Assembly: GCA_023159155.1 (NCBI GenBank)
Contig: JAJNNX010000068.1
Coordinates: forward strand, 124,001-188,000
DNA: 64,000 nucleotides
Direction: 5' to 3'
From: Ustulina deusta
Taxonomy: Eukaryota; Ascomycota; Sordariomycetes; Xylariales; Xylariaceae
Shown here: piece after piece, positions 21,999-34,700 of the stretch
How positions within the stretch are numbered: the stretch's first letter is position 1
Layout of the letters: each line of letters starts with the position of its first letter
The notes under the pieces: generated by a model
What the model was told of the DNA's origin: nothing
The model's input: only the letters and a program-made list of their open reading frames with translations
The model's database searches: none
Translations under genes and position numbers: made by a program

Positions 21999-22813
21999 AT
22001 GATCGACTCTACGATCGTCGATTCTTTGGCCGATGAATTTTGCTGTCACATCTGCTTAAATCTTATGGAAGATCCCCGAGCAGCTTGCGAATGGGGACAT
22101 ACTTTCTGTAGGAGGGTGAGTGGATTGTGTTCTTCGCGTTCGAATGTCCTCTCTCCTAGTACACTAATTCCCGCCGGCCGGAAACTAAATGATTTTGTGA
22201 TTCTTGCAGTGTCTACAATACCTCATTTGGCAGAATCTGGCGGATAACCGGCGACTATCCTGCCCTACCTGTAGAGCTCTGTTCACGCCGGACGTCGTCG
22301 ATAATCCGATCCTGGCGGGCAACGAAACCACATTGAGGGTTCGTCAGTTAAAGTGTGACATACCGGGACAAGTTAACATTCTAATGAGAACCGTCGGCTT
22401 AGCTTTCAAGGATATTGGAATGGTTACGACTGCGAGCCCCCAAACCCACATTCGAAGATGTCGGAATGCAAACCGATCGCAATTCGACTAGAAGCTTCGG
22501 ACAGCAGACCACGCCACAGACCATGCCGCGGCCTATAGTACAGACTACACCACAGATTACACCCCGGACTATAGTACCGACTACACCACGGACTACACCG
22601 CAGAGTACACCGCAGAGTACACCACGGATTATGCCACTGATTCTTCCCATAGTGTCTGGAGGCCGCAGTGGAAGTCGACGACGAGACAAAACCCTGGCAC
22701 ATCAGATAGCGGTATGGATGGACACGGCGCTGGCGTTCCTAGGGTTGCTGACCATAGTCCTCTATCTTGGGGGTTACCTCACTCCTCCGATGCTTCTGCT
22801 GGAAGTTAAATGA
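21999..22813 (+). CDS. Tail-anchored RING-finger protein (probable E3 ubiquitin ligase)
   Basis: Best model has exons 21999-22115, 22210-22352 and 22411-22813, 220 residues. The N-terminal C3HC4 RING is complete: C16, C19, C30, H34, C37, C40, C57 and C60; C40 is the first codon after intron 1, so splicing is needed to build the finger. A threonine/proline-rich stretch with repeated TTPQ/TTPR/STPQ units follows. One strongly hydrophobic segment near the C-terminus (MDTALAFLGLLTIVLYLGGYL) predicts membrane anchoring with the RING in the cytosol. RING proteins transfer ubiquitin from an E2 to substrates. The second intron's donor (GTGTGA at 22353) is weak and chosen because it keeps the frame; an unspliced form would stop at 22491 without the anchor. 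Confidence 0.68.
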
Positions 22814-23568
22814 AGTTAGAGGAGACGGGACGCGGTTTCTCGCATTTGGTCTAGGTTTAGTTCCAAGGTCGCTGCTATTTGTCTTCAGCCGCAGGTGGAC
22901 AAAGAGGCTAAGTCGAGGATGATAAGGAATGAAGTGTGATTTCGTGGTAGAGGAATGGAGTGGAATATTAGAGTTGGTATCTCCAAGATTAGATAGACTA
23001 ATGTACGATATGAGATGGAGTTGAACCGGCTAGTTGGCCTCTCAGTGTGTGTTCGTGGCATACTGCCCCTGAAGGTACAGAGTGCGCGCTATCTCGGACC
23101 GCGCTAGAAGTGACTTTGCAACCGCAGTGCTGCTATGCTCTCAGAGGCAACTCGAACACCACACAATTACTCCTAACAATTTGTTCTCGTGGAGGATCGA
23201 TTATTTCATAGATAGCGCTAAGTCATATTTCCGCAAAGGCTGCATATTGTAAGCCATGGGTAGTATGCACATATATACGCTAGAAAATAGGTAGCTATAC
23301 CACGCTGTATGCCCCGAAGCGCGGTCTGAAGACAATGTGCCTTTCCCCAGCGTCAAATACACCCCCACCACCACCACCCTGATTGGTCTCGGTGAAACTA
23401 CACACACTACAGCCAATTGAAAGCTCATACTGCTTTCTTCAGGTTTGTTATGCCATCGTTTATTTTGAGATATTGGAGAACTAACAACCTATCTTTAGGT
23501 ACCTTAGGTAGTTGCTTTAAGGTTAGACCTACAGCAGCTGACCCAGTGTCCCGTTGGTGGCTCTTAAC
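22814..23568. other. Intergenic region
   Basis: 755 bases between the RING gene and the RecQ helicase, same strand. It should hold the RING 3' end and the RecQ promoter. A CACCACCACCACC run lies near 23365-23380. Nothing else recognised. Confidence 0.45.
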
Positions 23569-26043
23569 ATGTTTTCTACGGTGCACGTCGGCACTTCCAG
23601 TAGAGTCATTTATCGCGCCGTCATCATCAATTACGCCACGAACACATTCTTGCCCAAGTGTGTGAGACTGGCTCCTGGAAAGCAAATCTATCAGGGCTTA
23701 GAATCATACAGGAAAAGACGATTCGCGCTCAGTAGCCGAAGAACCACCGTACTCGGCGATGAGCGGCTTGGTAACGCCGACGAGTTGCTCTCGGCCGGAT
23801 CGAAGCGTGTTCAGAACCCGAGCAACCGCGTCATGCAAGCTTCAGCGCACGAGCAGTATGATGCTATTGCGCGGTCCATATTGAAGGCGAACTTTGGTTA
23901 CGACGACTTCCGCCATGAACAGGTGTGCCGTCATGTGCCCTTTTCTTTCCTACGTCGTCAGTACTGATACTGCTCTGCGCAACAGGCGGCTGCTATCAGG
24001 GCTGTTCTTCGAGGAGAAAATGCCCTCGTCGTGTTCCCTACTGCCGCTGGCAAATCGCTATGCTACCAGGTCTGTCATCATCCACAGCGCATTCAAGTCC
24101 GTTCAGTGTTGCGCGAGCCAATCATACCGCCATTGCCAGCTGATAGTTCCCACTCTTATTGAATTTATCGCCTTGTTTCATATCAAAACCAACGCGTTTA
24201 TCATCGTCCTCTACGGGCTCTCGGATTAGACGATTCGTGAGTGTTTTTGCCTGACTGCAAAGTAGATACCTAGCCTGGCCTTCCACCACCTCGACGACGC
24301 GCGTTTGACCGAGAGACAGTCGGCAACAGGCCACGGAATCACCATTGTCGTCTCACCTTTGATTGCCTTGATGAAGGACCAAGTTGATGCTTTGCAGAGT
24401 CGTGGTATCCCTGCTGTTTGTTTAGACTCGACCAAAACTTACGACGAACAGATGAGCGTCAACGCGTTGATACGAAAAGGAAATTGTAGGCTCCTGTACT
24501 GCGCACCAGAAAGGGTCAACAATGAGCGCTTTGCTGAAACCATGAGGTTTGTTCCCGGCGGTGTTCGCCTCATCGCTGTCGACGAGGCCCATTGTATTTC
24601 GGAATGGGGACACTCTTTCCGGCCAGACTACCTCAAAGTTGCTCGTTTTGCGCGTGAGGTTAAGGCAGAACGTGTCATCTGCCTCACCGCCACAGCCACA
24701 CCTCGCGTCGCCGAGGACATTCGCAACGCTTTCAGTATCAAAGAATGCAACAGTTCGTCCCCTGGTATCATTTATTTCCCCTTTATCAGGTTTCAGGCCT
24801 CATTTCTCCTGCATATATACTCGAGACATTGCTTGAATTCTCACTCTTTACGGCAATTGTTAACTCTAGCGTCTAAACAGTGTTTCGCACCTCGCCGTAC
24901 CGACCCAACTTACAGCTGCATGCAGAAGCAGTAAAAGTAAGGGACGACAAACTCCCTCGGCTGCTAGAATTCCTCAAGAACCACGACGGACCGACCCTAG
25001 TCTACGTGACTCTCCGGAGGCAAGCCGAAGACCTTGCGTATTACCTATCTAGCCTGGGACATAGTGCAGCCTGTTTCCACGCCGGTCTTTCCACTGAAAG
25101 GAAAACTCTGACTCAGGAGGCGTTCATGGCGGGTAGTATCCGGATCGTGGTAGCCACTATTGCTTTTGGGATGGGCATCGACAAGGCGGATATCCGGAAT
25201 ATAGTGCATTATGACATACCGAACACAATCGAAGAGTATTCCCAGCAAGTTGGCAGAGCTGGACGAGATGGAAAACCAAGTTTCTGTGCGCTATATCTTT
25301 GCGGGGATGATTTCAGGTTGAAAGAGCGCGTTGTTCAGCGCGATTTGCCTTCTCGGCAGTCGCTGCAGAAACTATTAGAGGATATCTTCCTCTACGAGCC
25401 CACCGTCAAGCTACCTGATGGCGGTGAGGCAATCAGATTGCGCGAGCTGGTGCTAGGGGCAAAACACAGTGTCAGGCCTAATCCTCTTGGTATCATCCTA
25501 GCAACGATTGAGCTGCGTTTTGGTCTCATTCGTGCCATCACGCCTCAATACAGTACATATCAGTTCGTGGCTGGTCCTGATTACAATACTCGAGTTAGAG
25601 ATGACGAATCACCCGAGGCGGAATCCATTTTTAGGTATTCAAAAAAGGCGATAAAATGGTACACGGTTGATGTCAAGGCCGCTGCAGACGATGCCAGATT
25701 GCCCCGTGCCAACATCATTAGGAAGCTCGATGAGCTCAACAACACAGGCCTCATTCGCCTTAAGATATCGGGACTAGTAAATCGGTACAAAATCCTCAAG
25801 AAACTACCTAGTACGCCAGAACAAGTTGGAGTTATTACCGATAAGTTACACGCCGAGATGGAAGAACGCGAGACGGACGCCATGAAGCGATTCCAAGCCA
25901 TCTACGACTTATTGACCGATAGTCAGTGTTTCGCGCAGGCGCTTGCCAGGCATTTCGGTATGGAGCTTCCGAATGGAAAGTCGAAATGCGGTCATTGTAC
26001 CTATTGCCTGGAGGGAAAACCCGTCGTGCTACCACCTCCCTAA
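23569..26043 (+). CDS. RecQ-family ATP-dependent DNA helicase
   Basis: Four exons, 23569-23922, 23986-24069, 24266-24752 and 24881-26043, give 695 residues with all phases matching. Helicase motifs in order: motif 0 (FGYDDFRHEQ), Walker A PTAAGKSLCYQ (T137-S142), SPLIALMKDQVDAL, DEAH at 252-255 followed by CISEWGHSFRPDY, TATATP, FRTSPYRPNL, VATIAFGMGIDKADIR and QQVGRAGRDG. Late cysteines in KCGHCTYCLEG form a zinc-binding end. There is no HRDC domain. The enzyme would unwind DNA 3' to 5' in repair or recombination. It is the compact form, not the large Sgs1/BLM type. The first 88 residues are not conserved in style; Met89 (23833-23835, MQASAHEQYD) is an alternative start directly before the helicase core. 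Intron 2 is long (196 bases). Confidence 0.87.
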
Positions 26044-26956
26044 CCTATGCGCCCTGTTGACTAGGTGGGAATTCGCAAAGATCCTCGCTGCTCGTGATGC
26101 CGGAGACGATTCATGATTCCTAGCCCGTGTCACATTCGGTATCGCAAGTCTAGGGGTAGCAGTTCTCGACTTGGACAAAACTGATGTGTCTGGGTCGCTG
26201 GAAGACCATGACTTCGAGCTGTGCTTCGCATCTACTCCCCCTCTTGCGATTGGTGGCTTAGCTAACTTGAGTAGTTACAATCTTTATTGAGAGAGTTCAC
26301 GAAAGCATGCGAGGGGGCAGGATTTAAACCTAATGATAAATCTAGTTGAGCTACTCCAATTGCACGTACAAAGTGGTTTCAAAGCTGGAGGAAACACGAG
26401 GACGTATTCTTTATTATGCACACACCAAGCAACAATATACTAGATGGAATTAAAGGGCCGGGGTAGGAGATAGCGTGTGTAGCAGAGCCTTTACAAAGAT
26501 ATGAATAATGAAGAACAGCCCTGCTTGTAGAACCGAGAGGGCGGTTGGCATATACCCAAATAGGGACTACCTACGTTGTCCTACCTACGTTGTCCTACCT
26601 ACGTTGTCCTACCATACGTCTTAATTTGGCAATGTTCAAGGGTTGTGGTGTAGCGATTTGGATAAAGAGGTCGGAATGCTACCTAACAAGGTATATGAGA
26701 AGCTTGGTAAAGTCTCTGCATCCAGGTGCTCTCGTCCAAGTAATCCCCGACTTGCAAGTCTCCCATATGCAACAGTTAATTTGAAGATAGCCAAGTTAAG
26801 AAAGAAACAGCTCGATCCTCCTGGCCTTTATCCGGCCAGGACCATTGATATTGAGAAAGAAATAGAAAAAAATGGACGGTTGTCGCTTCAGCTATTTTAT
26901 TGCTAGTACTCGGCGCAGACAGAGAGTAGGTACTTCCTTCATCCGAGCAGTAAAAA
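26044..26956. other. Intergenic region with minisatellite
   Basis: 913 bases. It contains a 14-base tandem repeat at 26567-26612. On the minus strand at about 26300-26370 there is a short tRNA-like stretch that lacks an anticodon arm. No gene is supported. Confidence 0.5.
26567..26612. repeat. Minisatellite, 14-base unit, 3.3 copies
   Basis: CTACCTACGTTGTC repeats perfectly at 26567-26580, 26581-26594 and 26595-26608, then breaks off after CTACC. The unit itself contains the CTACCTAC word that is scattered across the window's intergenic DNA. Confidence 0.92.
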
Positions 26957-27436
26957 ATGCGTAGCCCCTCCTCCATCGGCTCGGCAATCGCATTGCTCTC
27001 CTTAATACCATCGACAACGCCTCACAACATCAACCTCGTCCCTCGCATCCCACCACTACCCCCGTCCTTATCCCCATCCCCGTCCCCGTCCCCACAACCA
27101 TGCTCGGACCCCAACGCCGCGAAATCCTTCGCCTTCCGCTCGATCTACTACCTGCGCTACGAAGCCTCTCCCTCCGCAGCCTCCTCGCCCCAGCCGAACA
27201 CGACGCAGCTCGTCTTCGAGCTCGACAACGCGAGCACGGGCGTCTCCACGGGCTGCGCGTGCCAGAACGTCATGAGCGCCGGCGCCTGGGCCGACGACAG
27301 CCGCACCTGGTACGCGTGCGTCGACCGCGTCCTCACCGTCGGCGGCGCCCAGCACCCCGTCAAGACGAGCGCCCTCGTCGACTGGGATCGCTGGCGGCTT
27401 ACTGTGAACCAGACCTGGGCTTGTGAAGAAAGGTGA
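26957..27436 (+). CDS. Small secreted protein, unknown function
   Basis: Single-exon gene of 159 residues. The first 22 or so residues (MRSPSSIGSAIALLSLIPS) look like a signal peptide. A proline/serine low-complexity linker (SPSPSPSPQ) leads to a compact domain with paired cysteines in TGCACQNVM, WYACVDR and NQTWACEER, plus two possible N-glycosylation sites (NTT, NAS). The domain layout of strands ending at tryptophans (WADDSRTWY, WDRWRLTVNQTW) resembles small fungal secreted proteins of the Alt a 1/effector-like type, but no family is claimed. The coding part is strongly GC-rich compared with its flanks. It could act in the cell wall or at a host surface; that is only inference from secretion. 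Confidence 0.7.
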   Translation: MRSPSSIGSAIALLSLIPSTTPHNINLVPRIPPLPPSLSPSPSPSPQPCSDPNAAKSFAFRSIYYLRYEASPSAASSPQPNTTQLVFELDNASTGVSTGCACQNVMSAGAWADDSRTWYACVDRVLTVGGAQHPVKTSALVDWDRWRLTVNQTWACEER

Positions 27437-28533
27437 GGATGGATATCGGGAAGAGAAAGAAGCAGAAAGAGATTTTAAAAAAATAAAAAATAAAAAATAA
27501 AAAGAGTCCATACCATCGTCTCCATTCCTATCTAGGATGGGATTATAAGCTAATATATGCCTGCGGTAGCGTAACGATTAGTCAATTTTCGGTCTTGACG
27601 CTGACACCAACCTGCACGGAAAATAGCTCAGGCTTGCAATACATCAAGGAATGTACAGCGCCGGACATCGTTGTTTCGGCAACTTCAGGAGAAAGCATAG
27701 TAGGTTTTTAGCACATTGGTGGACATCAGGCCTCATTAGACACGGATAAGCGTCTTTGAAATACCCCAGTTTAGGCACACAGTCGTGTCAATACGTATCA
27801 GAAGACCAAGTAAACATAACATAAAATACCTCGCCCCTGGCCAGGCGAATCTTGCTCCTACAAACATCAATTACGCCTTGTTTATGCTTTTTCTGTTTCT
27901 CAGGACTGAAGCCACCAGAAACGCCTTTCATGACCTTCATCAATGCTCGCCATGAATGATGCCAAATCGACAAATGGATGCGTCAACAGAACAAGCCACA
28001 GGATGCTATCAGACTCCCCCAGCTCAAATATGATACCGCGGTCACCTATGTGATACATATCGTACGAAGGGAGAGATAACGCAACTGCTTGTCACATTAC
28101 CCTCCTCTTTGCTGATGAAACACGAGTTAAGCAGAAGAGGCAAGAGTAGCCGCATTCGTTCTCATAACGAAACGTGTTTAGCTCGATCGATCGAGCCAGC
28201 TGTAGCCATGTTGACAACGCCGGACTGTGCCAGCTTCCTTCCTTTTTTTTCTTTCCCTTTTGTTCTTCTTCCTACGAGCAGTGTGCTCCTGAGTCCAATC
28301 CAGGTTGGATTTCCGAGAATATTCATGTATATACGTCGATGGAATCCACGGGGTATAGCATTAGGGACGGGCGACGAAAGTCCTCAAAATACACCCGCGT
28401 CTTCCAACGCTCTCCAGTGTTAAAATCATTGATATGTCCAGTGCCGCGATTGATGGCACTCGTAGTTGCAATTATCCGGATATGTCCCGTTACTGAATGC
28501 GATCCGATCGGTTTGCAAGCTGCCGTCAGGCTG
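27437..28533. other. Convergent intergenic region
   Basis: 1.1 kb between the secreted-protein stop and the Cdc4 stop. It starts with an A/T-rich run of AAAATAAAA words (27475-27505), probably part of the 3' end. No gene is supported; ORFs at 28109-28423 and 28174-28815 on the plus strand lack features and the latter overlaps the Cdc4 exons. Confidence 0.5.
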
Positions 28534-31500
28534 CTAGTTGTCTTCTTCTATAATACGCTGCACTTCGGGTGCGTTGAGAAGAATGCGTTTACCAAGCTCC
28601 TCGGGTTTTTTGCCGTCCCGAATGGCGCCGAAATCGAGAACCTAGACGTAGAACATGCATTAATCGTACTATTCGAAACGGAAAAAAGAACGAAAAAAAC
28701 TTTGAGGAATTCCAACACCTACCTCGACGTATGTCAAGTTTTCCCTCTGAACAGCTGCGACACAGCGACGTTCATCAAATCTGACCTGCCAGACCCCACT
28801 AAGATCTGTGAGTAGGTCCTGGAGACACTCGCCCGTGCGTGTGTCCCACATCTTCAGATTCCGATCGCTACCACTTATGACTTTGCGCCCATCATGTTGA
28901 AAGCATGTGATGGCACCTGTATGCGCCGTCAAAGTAGATTGACACCGCCCCATCTCCGGATCCCAGATACGGAGGGTGCTGTCAGCTGCGGCAGATACGA
29001 GGCGCTCGTCCCGGAGATCAAGTAGACCAACAAGCAGTGTGTGCCCTTCTAGAGTGTGGAGGCACGATCCCGTCTCAAGATCCCATATTTTCACGAAACT
29101 ATCCATACTACCTGATATGCAACGGTTGCGTTCAACGTCTAATACGACGCTGTAAACCTTTTGGGTATGGCCTTGTAAGACATGGAGAGTCTCCCCTGTG
29201 CTGATGCGCCACACACGGACGGTATTGTCGTAACTCCCACTCACCAAAGTGTCCGCATGAGCAGCAATCGCACGCACAGAATGGGTGTGACCTTGCAGCG
29301 TGCGAATGAAATATGGACAGTCGGCATCGTTGGCAGGCGGGCCGGTTTGTATGTACCTTCTAGATCCTGCCTCGGGCAGACGCCACACACGCAACTGGCT
29401 ATCACGAGAGCCAGTTATAATCAGGGGCTTCGTAGGCATCATCACACGCTGGCCATCCTCCACCTTTCCGGTCTTGGTGGGCATCAGAATTTGTAGACAT
29501 CGGACAGTGCTAGTGTGGCCATAAAAGACCTGTGTGCAAAGGCCTTTCTCAATATCCCACACACGTACTGAACGATCAGTCGAACCAGATACCAAGACGT
29601 TGCCTTCGTATTGCAAGGCCCAAACACCGCCCTCGTGGCCTTCCAATCGCCGTCGCAACTTTCCGGTTTTAGTATCGTAGACATGAATGAGCATGTCGTC
29701 ACTTCCGGTGATGATCTTGTCGTCATCAAACTGCAAACAGGTAATGACATGTCGTGGATGAGCTGCAAAGGCGACATGACCAGGTTTGACCTTGCCGCTC
29801 GTCCAACTCTTACGAATCATGTAATGGCGTCTGTACAATGACTTGAACAAGTGGAGCTTGCTCAGGCTTGATAGACCGACGTTCGGATCAGGTACGGCCA
29901 CGGCGGCGGCATTGGCGGCAGAAATAGGACCTTCAGACTTATGAATTTTACTGCCTGTATATGTCCTTTCATCTTTGACGTTATCTTGGTTGCTGGCCCG
30001 GCGTTTCGATCTGTCGGAACTGAAGTTATTCAAAGCTCTCTTCCGCTTCGAAGATCGTAGTTTCTGTTGTGGCGGGTCGGGTTTCGAGCGGAGCTCGGTT
30101 TCGCTCGAAGTTAATCGGTTTTGTAGGCTGAAATCTCGCTCACAGCCCTCAGCACCAACAGGGTCTTGCCAACCCCAGCCTTCTCTGATGGCCCGATCCA
30201 GTTCACCAATGCCCAACACAAAACCATCACGATCAAATAATTCCTTCCAGCCAGTCTCGTTACTGTCGATGATGCCTCGCCAACACTTGGAAACCTGAGC
30301 AGCACGGCAAAGGTCTCGATGGTCAAGGTAGGAGAGAATATGCAGGGTGAGTTCCAAGGGGAGATGCTGTAATATGTCGCAATTCAACGCAGGATTGACG
30401 GCGTTAGCAACAATATGTAGAGTCTTCCTAGAACACCGTCTAAGAAACTGGTACATCATGAAGGACTTCATCTCCGTTGGCATCGCATCAAAGGATTCGA
30501 GCATAGACCGGCTGTTCATGTATGTCGCCTGGCTTGCCTGAGAAGCATCATAACGAGTTATGGCCATTAACTCGTTTTCGGCCAGCATAGCGGAAGGATC
30601 GGATTCATCTTCTAGTAAATTCCGGATTTGACTTTCGTCACCAAGAGTGTCGGACGGCTCATCTTCGGCGCGAACTTCGCTGTCGTCGTGACCTATAGTG
30701 TGTAATTGAGACGCCTGTAGGGTCGGAGACAGGCGCGGGCTAGGTAGACTGGCGTCCTGAGTCACAATGGTGTTGATAGGCCGTGGATGATGTAGAGCTC
30801 GGATAGATTGCTGGAGAGACTCGTCGGCATCAACAAATGGCTCGGCTTCCACATCTGCGTCAGTGACCGGGGGAGTAGCCACGTTACTGAAGGCGGTATG
30901 TGAATCGCTACCGGTCGGACTCGAGATGTCGAAAAAGGATTGCTGCTGGCTTGGTTCCGACTGCGGGGTCTCGAATGAGTCGAGGTTTGTGCGCCGAGGT
31001 TTAGGAGGCTGGTTGAGAAGGCCTAGGGGAGGATCAGTAAGGTTAGGCGTTACCGGGAAAACACTGCTAAATCTATTTGCCGCCTCCCCATCATGATCGG
31101 GGACTCGAGAAGTGCGAGTGAAGGCACGTCGCAGCTTGTCGGCCACGGCGTGCGAATAGGCCGGCGCTTGCGATCGAACAGATAAACGACCGGAATTTTT
31201 CTTGACGGAACCGTTTACAGTAGGCGAGGCTGGTCTGGAAGCCATCCCAAGGGCTTTCCGGGATGATACCTGCACCGATGGAGAATGGGTTTTAGAGGAG
31301 GGCGAATGCGACTCCGTGAACGAATCGTCCAAGGCAGCACCTGCCTTGGTTGTCTGAGTAGAATCATCGCTGGTTGATTGCTGGGACTGGAATGTGTGTA
31401 AGACAAGGCATTGAGTAGGGAGGGCTGGCCGAGGGAGTCGACGAGAGGGAGGATAAACATACGTCTTGATGGGCTAGACCATCATGGTCAGCGGACAAGG

Positions 31501-31786
31501 GAAAGGGATCACAGCCCTCGACGCTGAAGGCGAAGTGGGCGAGTTCAGGAGGCGTTGGTTTTCGGGCGAGGGGAAACTCCTTGGCATCGAGGGAAAACAG
31601 CGGTCTCGACTCGCGTACAAGCAACGGCGGATACGATCGCTTGGTGGTTGTTGTGGTGGTGATGGTCTTTGTCTCTATGCACTCCGCAACACCGAACTTT
31701 ATCCTCGGATGAGGTGAAAGAGAGTCGGGTTCGTCGAAGTTGACCGATACGGTGGTCTGGCTCGAACGAGGGCGTTTGGGTTCCAT
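28534..31786 (-). CDS. cdc4: F-box/WD40 ubiquitin-ligase subunit, Cdc4/Fbw7-type
   Basis: Three exons, 31786-31463, 31386-28723 and 28641-28534, give 1031 residues. The N-terminal 440 residues are Ser/Pro/Asp-rich and low in complexity. The F-box starts at about 449 (LPLELTLHILSYLDHRDLC) and is followed by a basic linker. WD40 repeats run from about 654 to 985, with repeated units ending in VSGSTDRSVRVWD, ITGSRDSQLRVW, VSGSYDNTVRVW, CISGSMDSFVKIWD, VSAAADSTLRIWD and VISGSDRNLKMWD. This is the SCF substrate receptor that binds phosphodegrons of cyclin-dependent kinase inhibitors and other targets and hands them to Skp1-cullin for ubiquitination in the nucleus. Motif order and the long N-terminus fit Cdc4 better than the related Met30/SconB. 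The last small exon restores LDFGAIRDG, the usual family end. The start is the ATG at 31786. Confidence 0.85.
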
Positions 31787-34700
31787 GCCGGCGGCTGAAA
31801 TCCGCTGGGTCGAGACACCGGCTACTGCGAAGAAATCATCTATGCACGTCAAAGGAAAGACAGACTTCGTGGGTATTGAGGCGGGGCGCTACGCGATGGA
31901 AAGGTATGGTCGTCGTGTAACCGTCTTGCCGGTCGAAACTGGGAGCGAAATGATGGGATCGTGGAACGTGTGGTAAGGAGCCTCCTTTACCCAACAAAGG
32001 CTGGGGGAAAACAAGGCCACGCGAGGCCAGCCCAAGACTTGATTTGCCCACAAAAAGTGCTCGTACTTTTGTCGTGGCCCTAAGTCAGAGGAAGTGTCTG
32101 CCGAGAGATATGTGCCGGCTATTAGTTGAAGAAGGACTGACGTTCGGTAGGCAAGAGGATGGGGGGCGAACGAAGGTGATGATGATGATGAGGGTGGTGA
32201 CTGAGCATGGGAATAAACGGAGGAAGCGAACTCGAAGAGGCGAGGGAAAAAAGTACCTACCTAAACTTCGAAAGGAATGCGCACTGTGAATGGCCCACAT
32301 AAGAGATCCATTACTACATGTGGCATTAGGACAAGTACGTACCTACCTGATTGCATGTGGCTCAAGTTCCCGCCCTGGGTAGGCAATACCTAGTCGATAC
32401 CTGCCCTTCATAGTGTAGCTAGGCGGAGGCAGTGCGTGTGTAGGTACCATCAAGTCTACAGAGTGCACACCATTGTCAACCCAATCGCGACAGGTTTTGG
32501 TTGGGTGTCACCTGAATCTCTAATTGGCACGGCTTACATGTACCTAGTGTATGAGTATTTGCACCTTCGAGTGGTATCTAGTGGACAGTACATAGGCAGA
32601 ATTCTAACGTGTAATCCAGATTTATCTTACCTGCACAACATCAATGCCAATATACCTAGCTTAGTATACATAAGGTTTTAGATCTTAGGAGTAACATAAG
32701 CGTTGTCAGACGGACAAAGGACATGTTAGTGTTGTCCATCAGAAAGGTTGGTTTAGCCTGTCTGTATATGCCTTGACTCCCATATACGATCTGTGCACTA
32801 CCCGCCAACCTCCCGCCAGCCTACCTCTGGCAAGTTTGCGGCTTGTGGGATGAGGGGGAACGGTACCCGTTTTGTCGGTCGTTAGAACCAGGCAGACACA
32901 GTGTCGCTGATGCAGCAAACACTCAGAAGCATTTACATAAGTAGCTTCTACTTTTAGCACGCTTTGCAACCAGTCACACCACTAAGTATGCCGTACGTAG
33001 AAATGTACCCGTGTCCCTACATACTGAAGTAGCTAGGTATACTCAATGAGACGTGATACCTATTGCACGCCACTATCTGCCTAACGAGGATACATGCCTA
33101 CACCTAGACAAACATGTTTTAAAGGGAAGTGATTCCCTTCGGGCCCTTCGTCGGCACAGTGCCTCCACTCGCTTCATGGCTGGTCCAACTGGGCTCGACA
33201 TTTACACACGTATATGCCACAACCAACGTTGCATTACGTGCTTTTCTGATGTAGTACCGGTATATCACCAACTGCGCAGTGCTGATATATGCGCCCGTAA
33301 GCACTTGAGTAAGAGTGGTGTGTTTCTACGGCTGCAATATTCTCATCGTAGCAGAACACAAGGCCCAGCAACCCGCACATATGAAAGATGAGATTTGCCG
33401 TGGTGATGTCTTGCCCGGCTGTCTTTCGCGTAGGTAGCACGCCGGTGCCACATTGCAAATCTCCAGGTATCCTCCGAGTGCGAACGACGGCCATAAGCCA
33501 CAGTAGTGTGTGCGTCTAGGGGAAAACGCCAGGTGTGCTGATCAGATCCATCAGAAATCTGAGCGGAGAGGCTCTCTATCCTAGCACAGGCTAGTTAAGC
33601 TGTTATAGGACTGGGAAGAGTTGTGCCTCATTGGACATGCCATGATGAGAATTTTCCATCAGATGACGGGAATAGTGGTGAAGATGACACGGCTGTCGAC
33701 GCCTGCCCACCCCTCCTAGGATTCCCTGCTGCCGCAGTTCACGCGCCGTCGTACACAAAATATGCGCATGCGGGGTGTATGCAGACATTGGCATACGGTC
33801 CCGAGGGGTGCGGCAAGGTCGAGGTCTGAGAACCGTCCATGCCAAATTGGGGGTTCGCTCCCACGCCGGATGGCAGACGATATCAATCCCCGACAGCGCC
33901 GCCGCAGGTTTGTAGGGGTGGAAATGGCCTAGCAAACCAGGACGAAATCCTCCTAACAAATTCTCGACAAGCTGCAGACATCTTACAACATACCAAGCTA
34001 CCGAGTCTAGATCGTTGGTTGCTGGCGTACGATGGGTGATGGACAGACACAGACAGGCACGACATTGACATTATGAAATGCGCTGCCGAATGTTCAGGTC
34101 TTCGGTTCAGGCCTACGCGCAGTGCCTGAATGTTGTGATTCGAAGTGCTGAGAACGCCAAAGCCGCGGCCAGAACGACTGGGCAAGGTTTATTACCCGAG
34201 AGTCGATCCCTCGGTCACCGAGCATGCTCGCCCAAAAGTTCATCACCATCACATGTCCGTCATTTCCAGAAACATGGTGGGAAAACAGACTCGTGGAGAT
34301 AGAGATAGGTATGCAGTTGGTAACAGGAGGATAGATGATAGATTGATCATGTTCCCAGAAGACTGCTCAGACGTCGCACCACAGCAGATACGCCAATCAA
34401 GCAGCTGTCCTTGCACCTTGCAACTTACACAGCTTCCTGTGCCCTCCTTGCTAGACAAGAGTCACGCGGTTACGTTGCTTTCCATTCCACCAACCGCTAC
34501 TTTCGCTTGAGTTCCCTACCCGCCAATCATCCATTCCCTCGAGCGACTCAAATCTTCAATAGATGGTGTGCGTCTGCCGGACACAACTCAACATCAACCA
34601 TTCCAATGAAGTCGTATATGATGTGCAAACCCCCAGTCTCATCTCTCTAAGCAGTTCTGTGGCCTTTCCTCCCAATTGAGTCTGCCTATTTCACCTGCAT

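Noticed and set aside
22372..22402. 31-base intron in the RING gene with donor GTTAAC
   Set aside because: Too short for a fungal spliceosomal intron; the 58-base alternative keeps the frame and includes a branch-like CTAAT.
26300..26370. tRNA-like stretch on the minus strand with D-arm-like and T-arm-like words
   Set aside because: The two boxes are about 12 bases apart, leaving no room for an anticodon arm.
34145..34510. 121-codon ORF on the plus strand in the gene-poor stretch
   Set aside because: No domain, low-complexity HHHH run and no splice or promoter support.
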